Shown here one piece after another: positions 51,206-59,731 of a DNA stretch of 64,000 nucleotides. Location: positions 124,001-188,000 of the forward strand of contig NZ_NEVN01000001.1 in assembly GCF_002261475.1 (NCBI RefSeq). Reading direction: 5' to 3'. Each line of letters opens with the position of its first letter. The stretch's first letter is position 1. The stretch comes from Bordetella genomosp. 5. Lineage in GTDB: Bacteria > Pseudomonadota > Gammaproteobacteria > Burkholderiales > Burkholderiaceae_B. Under the pieces are notes generated by a model, which was not told the origin of the DNA, searched no databases, and worked only from the letters and a program-made list of their open reading frames with translations. The position numbers and the translations under genes were made by a program.

Positions 51206-51769
51206 ATGCTGCTGATGATCGACAACTACGATTCCTTCACCTACAACCTGGTGCAATACTTCGGCGAGCTGGGCGAAGACGTGCGCGTGGCGCGCAACGA
51301 CCAGATCACCCTCGAAGAGATTGCCGCGCTCAAGCCCGACCGCATCTGCGTGTCGCCGGGGCCGTGCTCGCCGGCCGAGGCCGGCATCTCGGTGCCCGCG
51401 ATCCGCGAGTTCGCCGGCAAGCTGCCGATCCTGGGCGTGTGCCTGGGGCACCAGGCGATCGGCGCGGCCTACGGCGGCGACATCGTCCGCGCGCAGCAGA
51501 TCATGCACGGCAAGACCGTGCGCATCTCGCACACCGGCACCGACATCTTCACCGGCCTGCCCACCCCCTACACGGTGATCCGCTACAACTCGCTCACCAT
51601 CGATCCCGCCACCCTGCCCGACGAGCTGCGCGTGACCGCCACCGCGCCCGACGGCGACATCATGGGCGTGGCCCACAAGACGCTGCCGCTGTACGGAGTA
51701 CAGTTCCATCCGGAGTCGGTGCTGAGCGAGCACGGCCACGCGATGCTGCGCAACTTCCTCAATCTCTGA
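51206..51769 (+). CDS. trpG: Anthranilate synthase component II, glutamine amidotransferase
   Basis: A 187-residue class I amidotransferase. Catalytic triad Cys79 ([11 protein letters not shown]), His168 and Glu170 (QFHPES), plus the [14 protein letters not shown] and [11 protein letters not shown] blocks. It supplies ammonia to TrpE; in many proteobacteria the same subunit also serves PabB. 52 bp after trpE, so co-transcribed. Confidence 0.97.
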   Translation: MLLMIDNYDSFTYNLVQYFGELGEDVRVARNDQITLEEIAALKPDRICVSPGPCSPAEAGISVPAIREFAGKLPILGVCLGHQAIGAAYGGDIVRAQQIMHGKTVRISHTGTDIFTGLPTPYTVIRYNSLTIDPATLPDELRVTATAPDGDIMGVAHKTLPLYGVQFHPESVLSEHGHAMLRNFLNL

Positions 51770-51788
51770 CCCATCCAGGAGCCCCCAC

Positions 51789-52820
51789 GTGACGATCACT
51801 CCCACCGAAGCGCTCGTGCGCTGCATCGAACACCGCGAAATCTTCCACGACGAGATGCTGCATCTCATGCGCATGCTGATGCGCGGCGAGATGTCGCCGC
51901 AGATCGCCAGCGCGCTGCTGATGGGCCTGCGCGTGAAAAAGGAAACCGTCGGCGAGATCACCGCGGCCGCGCAGGTGATGCGCGAGTTCGCCACCCCCGT
52001 GGTCACGCCCAACCCCGAAGACCTGCTCGACATGTGCGGCACCGGTGGCGATGGCAGCAGCACGTTCAACATCTCGACCACCGCCATGTTCGTGGCCGCG
52101 GCCGCGGGCGTGCCGATCGCCAAGCACGGCAATCGCAGCGCGTCCTCGTCGTCGGGCAGCGCCGACGTGCTCGAGGCCCTGGGCGCCAATCTGCAACTCG
52201 GCCCCGAGGAAGTCTCCGAGTGCATCGCGGCCACCGGCATCGGCTTCATGTTCGCCCCGGCGCATCATGGCGCGATGAAGAACATCGCGGCCGTGCGCAA
52301 GGAGCTGGCCGTGCGAACCATTTTCAATATCCTCGGTCCATTGACCAACCCCGCCGGCGCCGCCAACCAGCTCATGGGCGTGTTCCACGCCGACCTGGTG
52401 GGCATCCAGGTGCGCGTGTTGCAGCGCCTGGGCTCGCGCCACGTGCTCGTGGTGCATGGCAAAGACGGCATGGACGAGGCCTCGCTCGGCGCGTCCACGC
52501 TGGTGGGTGAGCTCAAGGACGGCGTCGTGCGGGAATATGAGATTCATCCCGAGGACTACGGGCTATCCATGATGTCCAATCGGAGTATCAAGGTGTCCAA
52601 TCGCGATCAGTCGCGCGAACTTGTCATCGAAGCGCTGGACAATGTCGAAGGCGCCGCGCGGGACATCGTTGCCCTGAACGCGGGTCTGGCCATTTATGCC
52701 GGCAACAAGGCCGAGTCCATCCCCGCGGCGCTTACACTGGCGTTCGAGCTCTTGTCCAACGGCGCGGCCCGCGCGAAGCTGGAAGAGTTCTGCGCTTACA
52801 CCCGGAAATTCCAAAAATGA
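51789..52820 (+). CDS. trpD: Anthranilate phosphoribosyltransferase
   Basis: A 343-residue TrpD that attaches phosphoribosyl to anthranilate. Substrate motifs: D-C-G-T-G-G-D (84-88 in [11 protein letters not shown]), KHGNRSASS, and [20 protein letters not shown] at 51789 has CCAGGAG upstream. Its stop overlaps the trpC start (ATGA), so the two are coupled. Normal family length. Confidence 0.97.
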   Translation: MTITPTEALVRCIEHREIFHDEMLHLMRMLMRGEMSPQIASALLMGLRVKKETVGEITAAAQVMREFATPVVTPNPEDLLDMCGTGGDGSSTFNISTTAMFVAAAAGVPIAKHGNRSASSSSGSADVLEALGANLQLGPEEVSECIAATGIGFMFAPAHHGAMKNIAAVRKELAVRTIFNILGPLTNPAGAANQLMGVFHADLVGIQVRVLQRLGSRHVLVVHGKDGMDEASLGASTLVGELKDGVVREYEIHPEDYGLSMMSNRSIKVSNRDQSRELVIEALDNVEGAARDIVALNAGLAIYAGNKAESIPAALTLAFELLSNGAARAKLEEFCAYTRKFQK

Positions 52821-53608
52821 ACGATATCCTCGCGAAGATCCTGGCCGTAAAGGCCGAGGAAGTCGCCACCGCACGTCAATTGCGCAGCGAAGCCGAACTG
52901 CTGCGCGAGGCGCAGGCCAGGCAGGACGTGCGCGGCTTTGCCCAGGCGATCGAAGACAAGATCGCCGCGGGCAAGCCGGGCGTGATCGCCGAGATCAAGA
53001 AGGCATCGCCCTCCAAGGGCGTGCTGCGCGAGAACTTCGATCCGTCCGCCATCGCGTCCACCTATGCGGCGCATGGCGCAGCCTGCCTGTCCGTGCTCAC
53101 CGATGTGCAGTTCTTCCAGGGCTCGCACGACAACCTGCGCCGCGCACGCGCCGCGTGCTCGCTGCCGGTGCTGCGCAAGGACTTCATCGTCGATCCCTAT
53201 CAGATCATCTCGGCCCGTGCGATGGGCGCCGATTGCGTGCTGCTGATCGTGGCCGCGCTGTCGCCCACGCAGTTGCGCGAGTACGAGCAGGTGGCGTTCG
53301 ACCTCGGCCTGGATGTGCTGGTCGAGGTGCACGATGCCGCCGAGCTCGAGGTGGCGCTCACGCTCAACACGCCGCTGCTGGGCATCAACAATCGCAACCT
53401 GCGCACGTTCGAGACCAGCCTGCAAAATACGCTGGACCTGCTGCCCCGCATCCCGGACGGCAAGCGCGTGGTCACGGAGAGCGGCATTCTCAAGCCCGAA
53501 GACGTCAAGCTCATGCGCGACCACAAGGTCGACGCCTTCCTGGTGGGCGAGGCCTTCATGCGTGCCCCCGATCCGGGCGTCGAGCTGGCGCGCATCATGA
53601 TGCAGTGA
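52817..53608 (+). CDS. trpC: Indole-3-glycerol phosphate synthase
   Basis: A 263-residue TIM barrel that closes the indole ring. Key blocks: [13 protein letters not shown] (catalytic Lys), [15 protein letters not shown] (catalytic Lys and Asp region), [21 protein letters not shown] and [12 protein letters not shown]. It stands alone, not fused to TrpF. It overlaps trpD by four bases and is the last gene of the operon; a clean terminator follows at 53630. trpF, trpB and trpA must lie elsewhere. Confidence 0.97.
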   Translation: MNDILAKILAVKAEEVATARQLRSEAELLREAQARQDVRGFAQAIEDKIAAGKPGVIAEIKKASPSKGVLRENFDPSAIASTYAAHGAACLSVLTDVQFFQGSHDNLRRARAACSLPVLRKDFIVDPYQIISARAMGADCVLLIVAALSPTQLREYEQVAFDLGLDVLVEVHDAAELEVALTLNTPLLGINNRNLRTFETSLQNTLDLLPRIPDGKRVVTESGILKPEDVKLMRDHKVDAFLVGEAFMRAPDPGVELARIMMQ

Positions 53609-53629
53609 GCGCCGCGCCATCGCATCGCC

Positions 53630-53654
53630 ACGGGCTGCTCGGCAGCCCGTTTTT
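53630..53654 (+). terminator. Intrinsic terminator of the trp operon
   Basis: ACGGGCTGC-TCG-GCAGCCCGT (53630-53650) followed by TTTT (53651-53654). A perfect 9-bp stem with a three-base loop and a U-tract, 22 bases after the trpC stop. Confidence 0.92.
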
Positions 53655-53669
53655 CATGGTGCGGCGGGA

Positions 53670-55604
53670 TCAGTGGGCGCCGCGGCGCGCCTGCAGACGG
53701 CGGTACAGCGTGCTGCGGTGCAGGCCCAGCCGGCGCGCGGCCTGGCCGACGTTGCCCTCGCATTGGCGCAGCACCGCGTCGATGCGATCGTCCTGCAGGG
53801 CGGCGAGCGTGTCGGGCGCGGCGCGGGCGGGCGTGCCCAGATCGGCCGGCAGCATGTCGGCACGCGCCACGCCACCCTCTTCCGCCAGCACCGCCAGCGT
53901 GCGCAGCACCGAGACGAGCTGACGGACGTTGCCCGGCCAGTCGTGCGCGGCCAGCCGCGCCGCGAGATCGTCGGGCAGGCTGAACTCGGGAGCCAGCGTG
54001 CGCCAGAGCTGGCGTACCAGCATCGTGCGATCGGCGCGTTCGCGCAGCGGCGCCAGCGTGACCGTGTACTCGGCAATGCGAAAGTACAGATCCGGTCGCA
54101 GTACGGGTTCGGCGTCGTGGTCGGCAAGCCGGCGATGCGTGGCGCAGACGAGCGCCACGTCGAGCGGCACCGCGTGGGCGCCGCCCAGCGGCACGACCTC
54201 GCGCGTCTGCAGCACGCGCAGCAGACGCGCCTGTAGCCCCAGCGGCATATCGCCGATCTCGTCGAGAAACAGCACACCGCCTTCGGCCTGGCGCAGCAGC
54301 CCCTTGCTGCCGTGGCGCCTGGCGCCCGTGAACGCGCCGTCTTCGTAGCCGAACAGCTCGGCCTCGATCAGGCTCTCGGGCAAGGCCGCGCAATTCACCG
54401 CCACGAAGGGCCGGTCCGCGCGCAGGCTGCGCGCGTGCATGGCGCGCGCGAACATCTCCTTGCCGGTGCCGGTCTCGCCTTGCAGCAGCACGGCGACGCC
54501 GGCGTTCTGCATGCGCACCGCACGCGCGAGCGCGGCACGGCTTTGTTCGTCGAAGCAGGCCGCGGGCTCGCGCCGGGCGGGCGCGCGCGGCTGCGGCGCC
54601 TGCCGGGCGAGGTGCGGGACCAGTGCCCGGGCGGTGCTCTCGACGGGCCGCCCCGCATCGAGCGCACCCTCCGGCGCGCTCGACCACGCGGCGAGATCGG
54701 ACGCTTGCCCGGTGGCCGCGGCGCGCAGGGGGGCGCGCACGCGGGCCTGCCAGCATTCTCCCGACACCGTGCGGCGCAGCGTGTCCGAGGTATCGGGGCT
54801 GCCTTCGAACAGATCGCCGTAGCGCAGCACGCCGACGGCGGCCGGGTCGAGCATGAAGGCGGCACGCGCGTGGCGATTGGCGCCCGTCAGCAGGTCGCCG
54901 TCGAAGGCCAGGACGGCCTCGGCAGGCGTGCCCAGCTGGCTGCGATCCGCATGCAGGCCCAGCAGGGTGCAGTGCGCATAGTCGTGTTCGAAGAGCGTGT
55001 GCTCCGCGAGGTCTACTGCCTGCCGCACGCGGGCCAGGGCGTGGGGCACGGCGCCCGCCGGCCCGGACAGGTCGAGCACGCCGAGCAGACGGCCGCGCGC
55101 ATCGGTGACCGGCACCGCGGAACACGTGAGGATGTGATTGGCGTCGAAGAAGTGCTCGCCGCCGTGCACGGCGATGGCGCGGTTCTCGGCCAGCGCGGTG
55201 CCGATGGCGTTGGTGCCGGCCATCGATTCGTCCCAGCGCGCGCCAGGCATCAGCGCCACGCGCGCGGCGCGTGACGCGAAGGCGGGGTCGCCGCGCGTGT
55301 CGAGCACCAGGCCCTGCGCATCGGTGAGGATCACGAGCCCGTCGCGTCCGGGCGCGCTCGCGGCCAGCATGTCCAGCACGGGGCGGCACATGCGCCGCAG
55401 CGCATCGCTGCGCTCCTGGGCGGCGCGCAGTTCGGGCGACGTGAGGGGTTCCTGGGGGCGCAGGCGGCGCATGTCGTGACCCAGCTCGGCGCAGCGGCGC
55501 CACGAGCGCAGGATGGGTTCGGCCACGATGCCGCCAGGCACCGCGCCCTGTTCGGCGAACAGCAGGCGGGCGGTGGCGAGTCCGGAAGGCGCGTGGCGGT
55601 CCAT
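53670..55604 (-). CDS. Sigma-54-dependent transcriptional activator, AcoR-like
   Basis: A 644-residue enhancer-binding protein. The N terminus is a GAF-type sensor region ([62 protein letters not shown], typical of AcoR/DhaR-like regulators). The AAA+ domain has Walker A GETGTGKE near residue 375, the sigma-54 loop GAFTGA near 423, and Walker [13 protein letters not shown] Fis-type helix-turn-helix ends the protein ([20 protein letters not shown]). ATG at 55604 has GGAGA upstream. It is divergent from the aldehyde dehydrogenase, whose promoter is sigma-54 type, so it activates that gene. Confidence 0.93.
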   Translation of the reverse strand: MDRHAPSGLATARLLFAEQGAVPGGIVAEPILRSWRRCAELGHDMRRLRPQEPLTSPELRAAQERSDALRRMCRPVLDMLAASAPGRDGLVILTDAQGLVLDTRGDPAFASRAARVALMPGARWDESMAGTNAIGTALAENRAIAVHGGEHFFDANHILTCSAVPVTDARGRLLGVLDLSGPAGAVPHALARVRQAVDLAEHTLFEHDYAHCTLLGLHADRSQLGTPAEAVLAFDGDLLTGANRHARAAFMLDPAAVGVLRYGDLFEGSPDTSDTLRRTVSGECWQARVRAPLRAAATGQASDLAAWSSAPEGALDAGRPVESTARALVPHLARQAPQPRAPARREPAACFDEQSRAALARAVRMQNAGVAVLLQGETGTGKEMFARAMHARSLRADRPFVAVNCAALPESLIEAELFGYEDGAFTGARRHGSKGLLRQAEGGVLFLDEIGDMPLGLQARLLRVLQTREVVPLGGAHAVPLDVALVCATHRRLADHDAEPVLRPDLYFRIAEYTVTLAPLRERADRTMLVRQLWRTLAPEFSLPDDLAARLAAHDWPGNVRQLVSVLRTLAVLAEEGGVARADMLPADLGTPARAAPDTLAALQDDRIDAVLRQCEGNVGQAARRLGLHRSTLYRRLQARRGAH

Positions 55605-55720
55605 GGCATGTCTCCGAGGACCTGCGCGAGCGCGCGGCCCATGCTGGGGTTGCGGCGTTCTGCGACGCCGGCGGAATCGGTACTGCGAGCGCTGTCGCGT
55701 CGCGGGCGTGTCGCGCGACG

Positions 55721-55739
55721 TTGTCGCGATCTGCGACAA
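55721..55739. promoter_or_regulatory. Perfect inverted repeat, likely activator (UAS) site
   Basis: TTGTCGC (55721-55727), five bases, GCGACAA (55733-55739). It lies about 130 bp upstream of the sigma-54 promoter at 55858, the usual distance for an enhancer-binding protein. Half-sites TGTCGC recur just upstream (55693, 55709). Probable binding site of the divergent AcoR-like activator. Confidence 0.6.
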
Positions 55740-55857
55740 CGCGGTGCGGCGGCCGGTGCCCGGCAGCGACGGCCTCACTTTCGCATGCACGGCCCGGCCC
55801 TGTAAAGACGCGGTCCGGCGTCGCGATCGGGGCCGGATCGAGGCCCTTCGGGCGATC

Positions 55858-55873
55858 TGGCATGGGCTTTGCT
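55858..55873 (+). promoter_or_regulatory. Sigma-54 promoter of the aldehyde dehydrogenase gene
   Basis: TGGCATG-GGCT-TTGCT matches the -24/-12 consensus TGGCACG-N4-TTGCW except for T at the sixth base. GG and GC are 10 bp apart, as required. It is 57 bp before the aldehyde dehydrogenase ATG. Confidence 0.75.
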
Positions 55874-55930
55874 TGAACCCTGTCAGGCGCGGCGCAATGC
55901 GGCGCCGCACACAATAATGGAGACAAGGCT

Positions 55931-57460
55931 ATGGACATCGCGACCCGACTCGCGCCGGATACCTACGGCACGCCCCTGGACATCAAATCGCAATACGGCA
56001 ATTTCATCGGCGGTAAGTGGGTGGAGCCGGCCACGGGCGAATTCTTCGACAACCTGACGCCGGTGACGGGCGCGGTGCTCTCGCGCCATGCCCGCTCCGG
56101 CGAGCGCGACATCGAGATGGCGCTGGACGCCGCGCACAAGGCCGCGCCCGCCTGGGGCGCAACGCCGCCCGCCGAGCGTGCCCGCGTGCTGCTGCGCATC
56201 GCCGACCTGATCGAAGCCAACCTCGAGCAGCTCGCCACCGCCGAGACCTGGGACAACGGCAAGCCCATCCGCGAGGCCCGTGCGGCCGACATTCCGCTCG
56301 CGGTCGATCACTTCCGCTACTTCGCGTCGGCGATCCGTGGCCAGGAGGGATCGCTCTCGGAGATCGATGCCGACACGGTCGCCTATCACTTTCGCGAGCC
56401 GCTGGGTGTCGTGGGCCAGATCATCCCGTGGAACTTCCCCATCCTGATGGCGGCGTGGAAGCTCGCGCCCGCCCTGGCCGCGGGCAACTGCGTGGTGCTC
56501 AAGCCCGCCGAACAGACGCCGCTGGGCATTCTGATGTTGGCCGAGCTGATTGCCGAGGTGGTGCCGCCGGGCGTGCTCAACATCGTGACGGGTTTCGGGC
56601 TCGAGGCCGGCAAGCCGCTCGCATCGAACAAGCGCATCGCCAAGATCGCGTTCACCGGCGAGACCACCACCGGCCGGCTCATCATGCAGTACGCCTCGCA
56701 GAACATCATTCCGGTGACGCTGGAGCTGGGTGGCAAGTCGCCCAATATCTTCTTCGAGGACGTCGGCGCGCACGACGACGACTTCTTCGACAAGGCCATC
56801 GAGGGCTTCGTGATGTTCGCGCTCAATCAGGGCGAGGTCTGCACCTGCCCGAGCCGCGCGTTGATCCATGAGTCGCTCTACGAGCGCTTCATGGAGCGCG
56901 CGTTGGCGCGGGTGGCGCAGATCAAGCAGGGCAATCCGCTGGACGCCGACACCATGATCGGCGCGCAGGCCTCGAGCGAACAGCTCGAGAAGATCCTGTC
57001 GTACCTCGACATCGGTCGCCAGGAAGGCGCCGAGGTGCTGGCCGGCGGCGCCCGCGCCACCTTCGACGGCGCGCTGGGCCAAGGCTATTACGTGCAGCCC
57101 ACGGTGTTCAAGGGCAACAACCGCATGCGCGTGTTCCAGGAGGAAATCTTCGGGCCGGTGGTGGCCGTGACGACCTTCAAGGACACCGACGAGGCGCTCT
57201 CGCTCGCCAACGACACGCTGTACGGCCTGGGCGCGGGCGTGTGGTCGCGCGACGTCAACACCTGCTATCGCATGGGCCGGGCCATCAAGGCCGGCCGCGT
57301 CTGGACCAACTGCTATCACGCCTACCCCGCGCATGCGGCCTTCGGCGGCTACAAGCAGTCCGGCATCGGGCGCGAGAATCACAAGATGATGCTCGACCAT
57401 TACCAGCAGACCAAGAACATGCTGGTGAGCTACAGCCCGAAGAAGTTGGGCTTCTTCTGA
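55931..57460 (+). CDS. Aldehyde dehydrogenase family protein (AcoD/ExaC-like)
   Basis: A 509-residue NAD-dependent aldehyde dehydrogenase. Catalytic Glu265 (LELGGKSPN) and Cys304 ([10 protein letters not shown]; a second Cys at 306) are in place. NAD-binding region [20 protein letters not shown] and the C-terminal [17 protein letters not shown] are normal. Close to the acetaldehyde/chloroacetaldehyde/AcoD group, which is usually controlled by AcoR-like activators at sigma-54 promoters, exactly the setting here. DUF779 follows. Substrate likely a short aldehyde, inferred. Confidence 0.94.
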   Translation: MDIATRLAPDTYGTPLDIKSQYGNFIGGKWVEPATGEFFDNLTPVTGAVLSRHARSGERDIEMALDAAHKAAPAWGATPPAERARVLLRIADLIEANLEQLATAETWDNGKPIREARAADIPLAVDHFRYFASAIRGQEGSLSEIDADTVAYHFREPLGVVGQIIPWNFPILMAAWKLAPALAAGNCVVLKPAEQTPLGILMLAELIAEVVPPGVLNIVTGFGLEAGKPLASNKRIAKIAFTGETTTGRLIMQYASQNIIPVTLELGGKSPNIFFEDVGAHDDDFFDKAIEGFVMFALNQGEVCTCPSRALIHESLYERFMERALARVAQIKQGNPLDADTMIGAQASSEQLEKILSYLDIGRQEGAEVLAGGARATFDGALGQGYYVQPTVFKGNNRMRVFQEEIFGPVVAVTTFKDTDEALSLANDTLYGLGAGVWSRDVNTCYRMGRAIKAGRVWTNCYHAYPAHAAFGGYKQSGIGRENHKMMLDHYQQTKNMLVSYSPKKLGFF

Positions 57461-57467
57461 CGAAGCC

Positions 57468-57531
57468 GTGGCGCGGCCCGTCGTGGCCGCGCCACCGCCG
57501 CAGATCGCTGCGCGCGCAACGATCTGCGGCG
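57468..57531. repeat. Two adjacent perfect inverted repeats
   Basis: GTGGCGCGGCC-N6-GGCCGCGCCAC (57468-57495), then immediately CGCCGCAGATCG-N12-CGATCTGCGGCG (57496-57531). Eleven- and twelve-bp perfect stems fill most of the 93-bp gap between the aldehyde dehydrogenase and the DUF779 gene. No U-tract, so read-through with processing or reduced downstream expression is more likely than termination. Confidence 0.7.
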
Positions 57532-57553
57532 CCCTGACGGAAGGAGATGTCGG

Positions 57554-57925
57554 ATGACTACACCGAGAGTGCTCGTCACGCCCGCGGGGCAGGCCCTGAT
57601 CGCCACCCTGCGCGCCAAGCACGGGCCGCTGATGTTCCATCAATCGGGCGGCTGCTGCGACGGCAGCGCGCCCATGTGCTACCCGCAGGGCGAGTTCATG
57701 GTCGGCGGCGCCGACGTGCTGCTCGGCGAGATCGATGGCTGCCCGTTCTACATGAGCGCCGCGCAGTTCGAGTACTGGGAGCACACGCAGCTTCTGATCG
57801 ACGCCGTGCCCGGCCGCGGCGGCGCGTTCTCGCTCGACAGCGCGGAGGGCCAGCGCTTTCTGGTGCGCTCGCGGCTCTACTCGGACGAAGAATGGGCCGA
57901 CGTGGCGCCCGTCACGCGCGGCTAG
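57554..57925 (+). CDS. DUF779 family protein
   Basis: A 123-residue DUF779 protein. Cysteine-rich motif FHQSGGCCDGSAPMCYPQGEF is diagnostic, followed by LLGEIDGCPFYMSAAQFEYWEHTQL. The family commonly sits directly after aldehyde dehydrogenase genes of this type. AAGGAGATG ribosome site. Function is unknown; the conserved Cys residues could bind metal or serve redox. It is probably in the same operon, though two hairpins lie before it. Confidence 0.93.
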   Translation: MTTPRVLVTPAGQALIATLRAKHGPLMFHQSGGCCDGSAPMCYPQGEFMVGGADVLLGEIDGCPFYMSAAQFEYWEHTQLLIDAVPGRGGAFSLDSAEGQRFLVRSRLYSDEEWADVAPVTRG

Positions 57926-58104
57926 TGGCGCGCGGCCAGCGGTGCGCCGCGAGCCGCGCATGCACGAAGGTGGTGCGCGCCGCACCGCGTTTTGCACCAT
58001 CCCCCCTACGCGATTCCCTGGATAGGCGGACGCGCCCTTTCGCGCCAATATGTGCGGACACCGGCGCGCGGCGCCGGTCTTCGTTCATCGTCCCGGGAGT
58101 GATC

Positions 58105-59376
58105 ATGAGTGTTGCCCTTACCGAAGCCCAGACCGACCTGCGCGTGGATGGCGCGCGGCTGTGGCAGTCGTTGATGGACCTGGCCCGCATCGGCGCCACC
58201 GACAAGGGCGGCGTCTGCCGCCTCGCGCTGACCGAGCTCGACCGGCAGGGCCGCGAGCTGTTCTGTGCCTGGGCCCGCGATGCCGGCTGCGAACTGCGGG
58301 TGGACGCCATCGGCAACATCTTCGCCCGTCGTGCGGGGCGCGACGACAGCCTGCCGGCCATCATGACCGGCAGCCACATCGACACCCAGCCCACGGGGGG
58401 AAAGTTCGACGGCAACTACGGCGTGCTCGCGGGCCTGGAGGTGCTGCGCACGCTCAACGACGCCGGCGTGCGCACCGAAGCCCCGATCGAGCTGGTGGTC
58501 TGGACCAACGAAGAAGGATCGCGCTTCGTGCCTGTGATGATGGGCTCCGGGGTCTATGCCGGCGCGTTCACGCTCGAGCATGCATTGTCCCAGGTCGACC
58601 GCGAAGGCGTCAGCGTGCGCGATGCGCTGTCGGCCATCGGCTTTGCGGGCGACACCGCCGTGCCGCCCGCGCGGCGCGATGGCGTTGCCGCGTATTTCGA
58701 GGCCCACATCGAACAGGGCCCGGTGCTCGAGAACGCCGACACGGTCATCGGCGTGGTCACCGCCGCGCTGGGCCAGCGCTGGTACGACGTGGTGCTCACC
58801 GGCGTCGAGGCGCATGCGGGTCCGACGCCCATGCCGCTGCGCCGCGACGCGCTGCTGGCGGCGTCCGACGTGGTGCGCGCGGTCAACGACATCGCCCTGG
58901 CCCATGCGCCCAACGCGCGCGGCACGGTCGGCTGGATGGATGTGTTTCCCAACTCCCGCAACGTGATCCCGGGCCGCGTGCGCCTCACCGTGGACCTGCG
59001 CGCGGCGGACGACGCCACGCTCACTGCGATGGACGCCGCGCTGCGCTCGGCCGTCGCCGAGGCGGCCCGTCGCGGCGGGGTGTCGGCCGAGATCGAGCAG
59101 GTGGTCTATTTCGCGCCGCAGCCCTTTGCCGCGCCGTTGGTCGACGCCGTGCGCGAGGGCGCGCAAGCTTTCGGTCTGTCGGCCATGGACGTGGTCAGTG
59201 GCGCGGGCCACGACGCCGTATACATGGCGCGCGTGGCGCCCGCGGCGATGATCTTCGTGCCCTGCAAAGACGGCATCAGCCATAACGAGATCGAAGACGC
59301 GCAACCCGCGCATCTCGAGGCCGGCTGCAACGTGCTGCTGCACGCCATGCTGGCACGGGCGGGCGTGGCCGACTGA
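58105..59376 (+). CDS. Zn-dependent amidase/hydantoinase-type hydrolase (M20 family: N-carbamoyl-amino-acid / allantoate amidohydrolase group)
   Basis: A 423-residue binuclear metallohydrolase of the M20 carbamoylase group. Metal ligands and loops: TGSHIDTQPTGGKFDGNYGVLAGLEVL (His, Asp), TNEEGSRFVPVMMGSG (Glu pair), EAHIEQGPVLE and the final SGAGHDAVYMARVAPAAMIFVPCKDGISHNEIE (His). The lid domain contains VEAHAGPTPMPLRRDAL. Members cleave N-carbamoyl-L-amino acids, ureidoglycolate-type compounds or allantoate, freeing ammonia. ATG at 58105 with CGGGAG before it. Directly upstream of the NtrC/sigma-54-type ABC operon, so a nitrogen-scavenging role is likely. Confidence 0.92.
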   Translation: MSVALTEAQTDLRVDGARLWQSLMDLARIGATDKGGVCRLALTELDRQGRELFCAWARDAGCELRVDAIGNIFARRAGRDDSLPAIMTGSHIDTQPTGGKFDGNYGVLAGLEVLRTLNDAGVRTEAPIELVVWTNEEGSRFVPVMMGSGVYAGAFTLEHALSQVDREGVSVRDALSAIGFAGDTAVPPARRDGVAAYFEAHIEQGPVLENADTVIGVVTAALGQRWYDVVLTGVEAHAGPTPMPLRRDALLAASDVVRAVNDIALAHAPNARGTVGWMDVFPNSRNVIPGRVRLTVDLRAADDATLTAMDAALRSAVAEAARRGGVSAEIEQVVYFAPQPFAAPLVDAVREGAQAFGLSAMDVVSGAGHDAVYMARVAPAAMIFVPCKDGISHNEIEDAQPAHLEAGCNVLLHAMLARAGVAD

Positions 59377-59428
59377 AGCCCGGGCGGCCGGCGCCCGTTG
59401 GCGCGGCATCGCTCCGTCTTCCCGTCGC

Positions 59429-59472
59429 GCACCACCATGAGGCCTGCCGCACCGCGCTGGTGCGGCAGGCCT
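59429..59472. promoter_or_regulatory. Two NtrC-like boxes within a 14-bp perfect inverted repeat region
   Basis: GCACC-N5-GGTGC (59449-59463) fits the NtrC box GCAC-N7-GTGC. A weaker box, GCACCACCATGAGGC (59429-59443), is centred 20 bp away, two helical turns. The strong box lies in a longer perfect inverted repeat (59440-59453 / 59459-59472). Both are about 140-160 bp before the sigma-54 promoter at 59597, the right distance for an enhancer. The repeat could instead act as a terminator for the hydrolase gene, but no U-tract follows. Confidence 0.6.
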
Positions 59473-59596
59473 ACGCTTATCCACGCCGGCGTTTGCGGCG
59501 GCGCGCTGCCGTGTCGGCCTCGCACCGGGGAAGCGATCCTCGCATCGCTGCGAATTCCCCGTATTTACCCTGAAGTCCGCGCGATGTGCCGCGAAA

Positions 59597-59612
59597 TGGC
59601 ACGGATATTGCA
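59597..59612 (+). promoter_or_regulatory. Consensus sigma-54 promoter for the ABC transporter operon
   Basis: TGGCACG-GATA-TTGCA is an exact match to the -24/-12 consensus TGGCACG-N4-TTGCA. Transcription would begin near 59623, about 110 bp before the substrate-binding protein ATG. The rest of the 59473-59731 gap shows nothing else. Confidence 0.88.
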
Positions 59613-59731
59613 TGGAGTGGATTGTGTACTAACGCTGTGCACAGCTTTTCGGTCGCTCGCGGGCGATCTGTGCCTGGCGTTGGACCCCATCCCATCGCGC
59701 CTTGCCTAGGCAAGACTTCGGAGAACCAAAA

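Noticed and set aside
55883-58048. A 721-codon minus-strand frame opposite the aldehyde dehydrogenase
   Set aside because: Mirror of a recognised ALDH; no family match.
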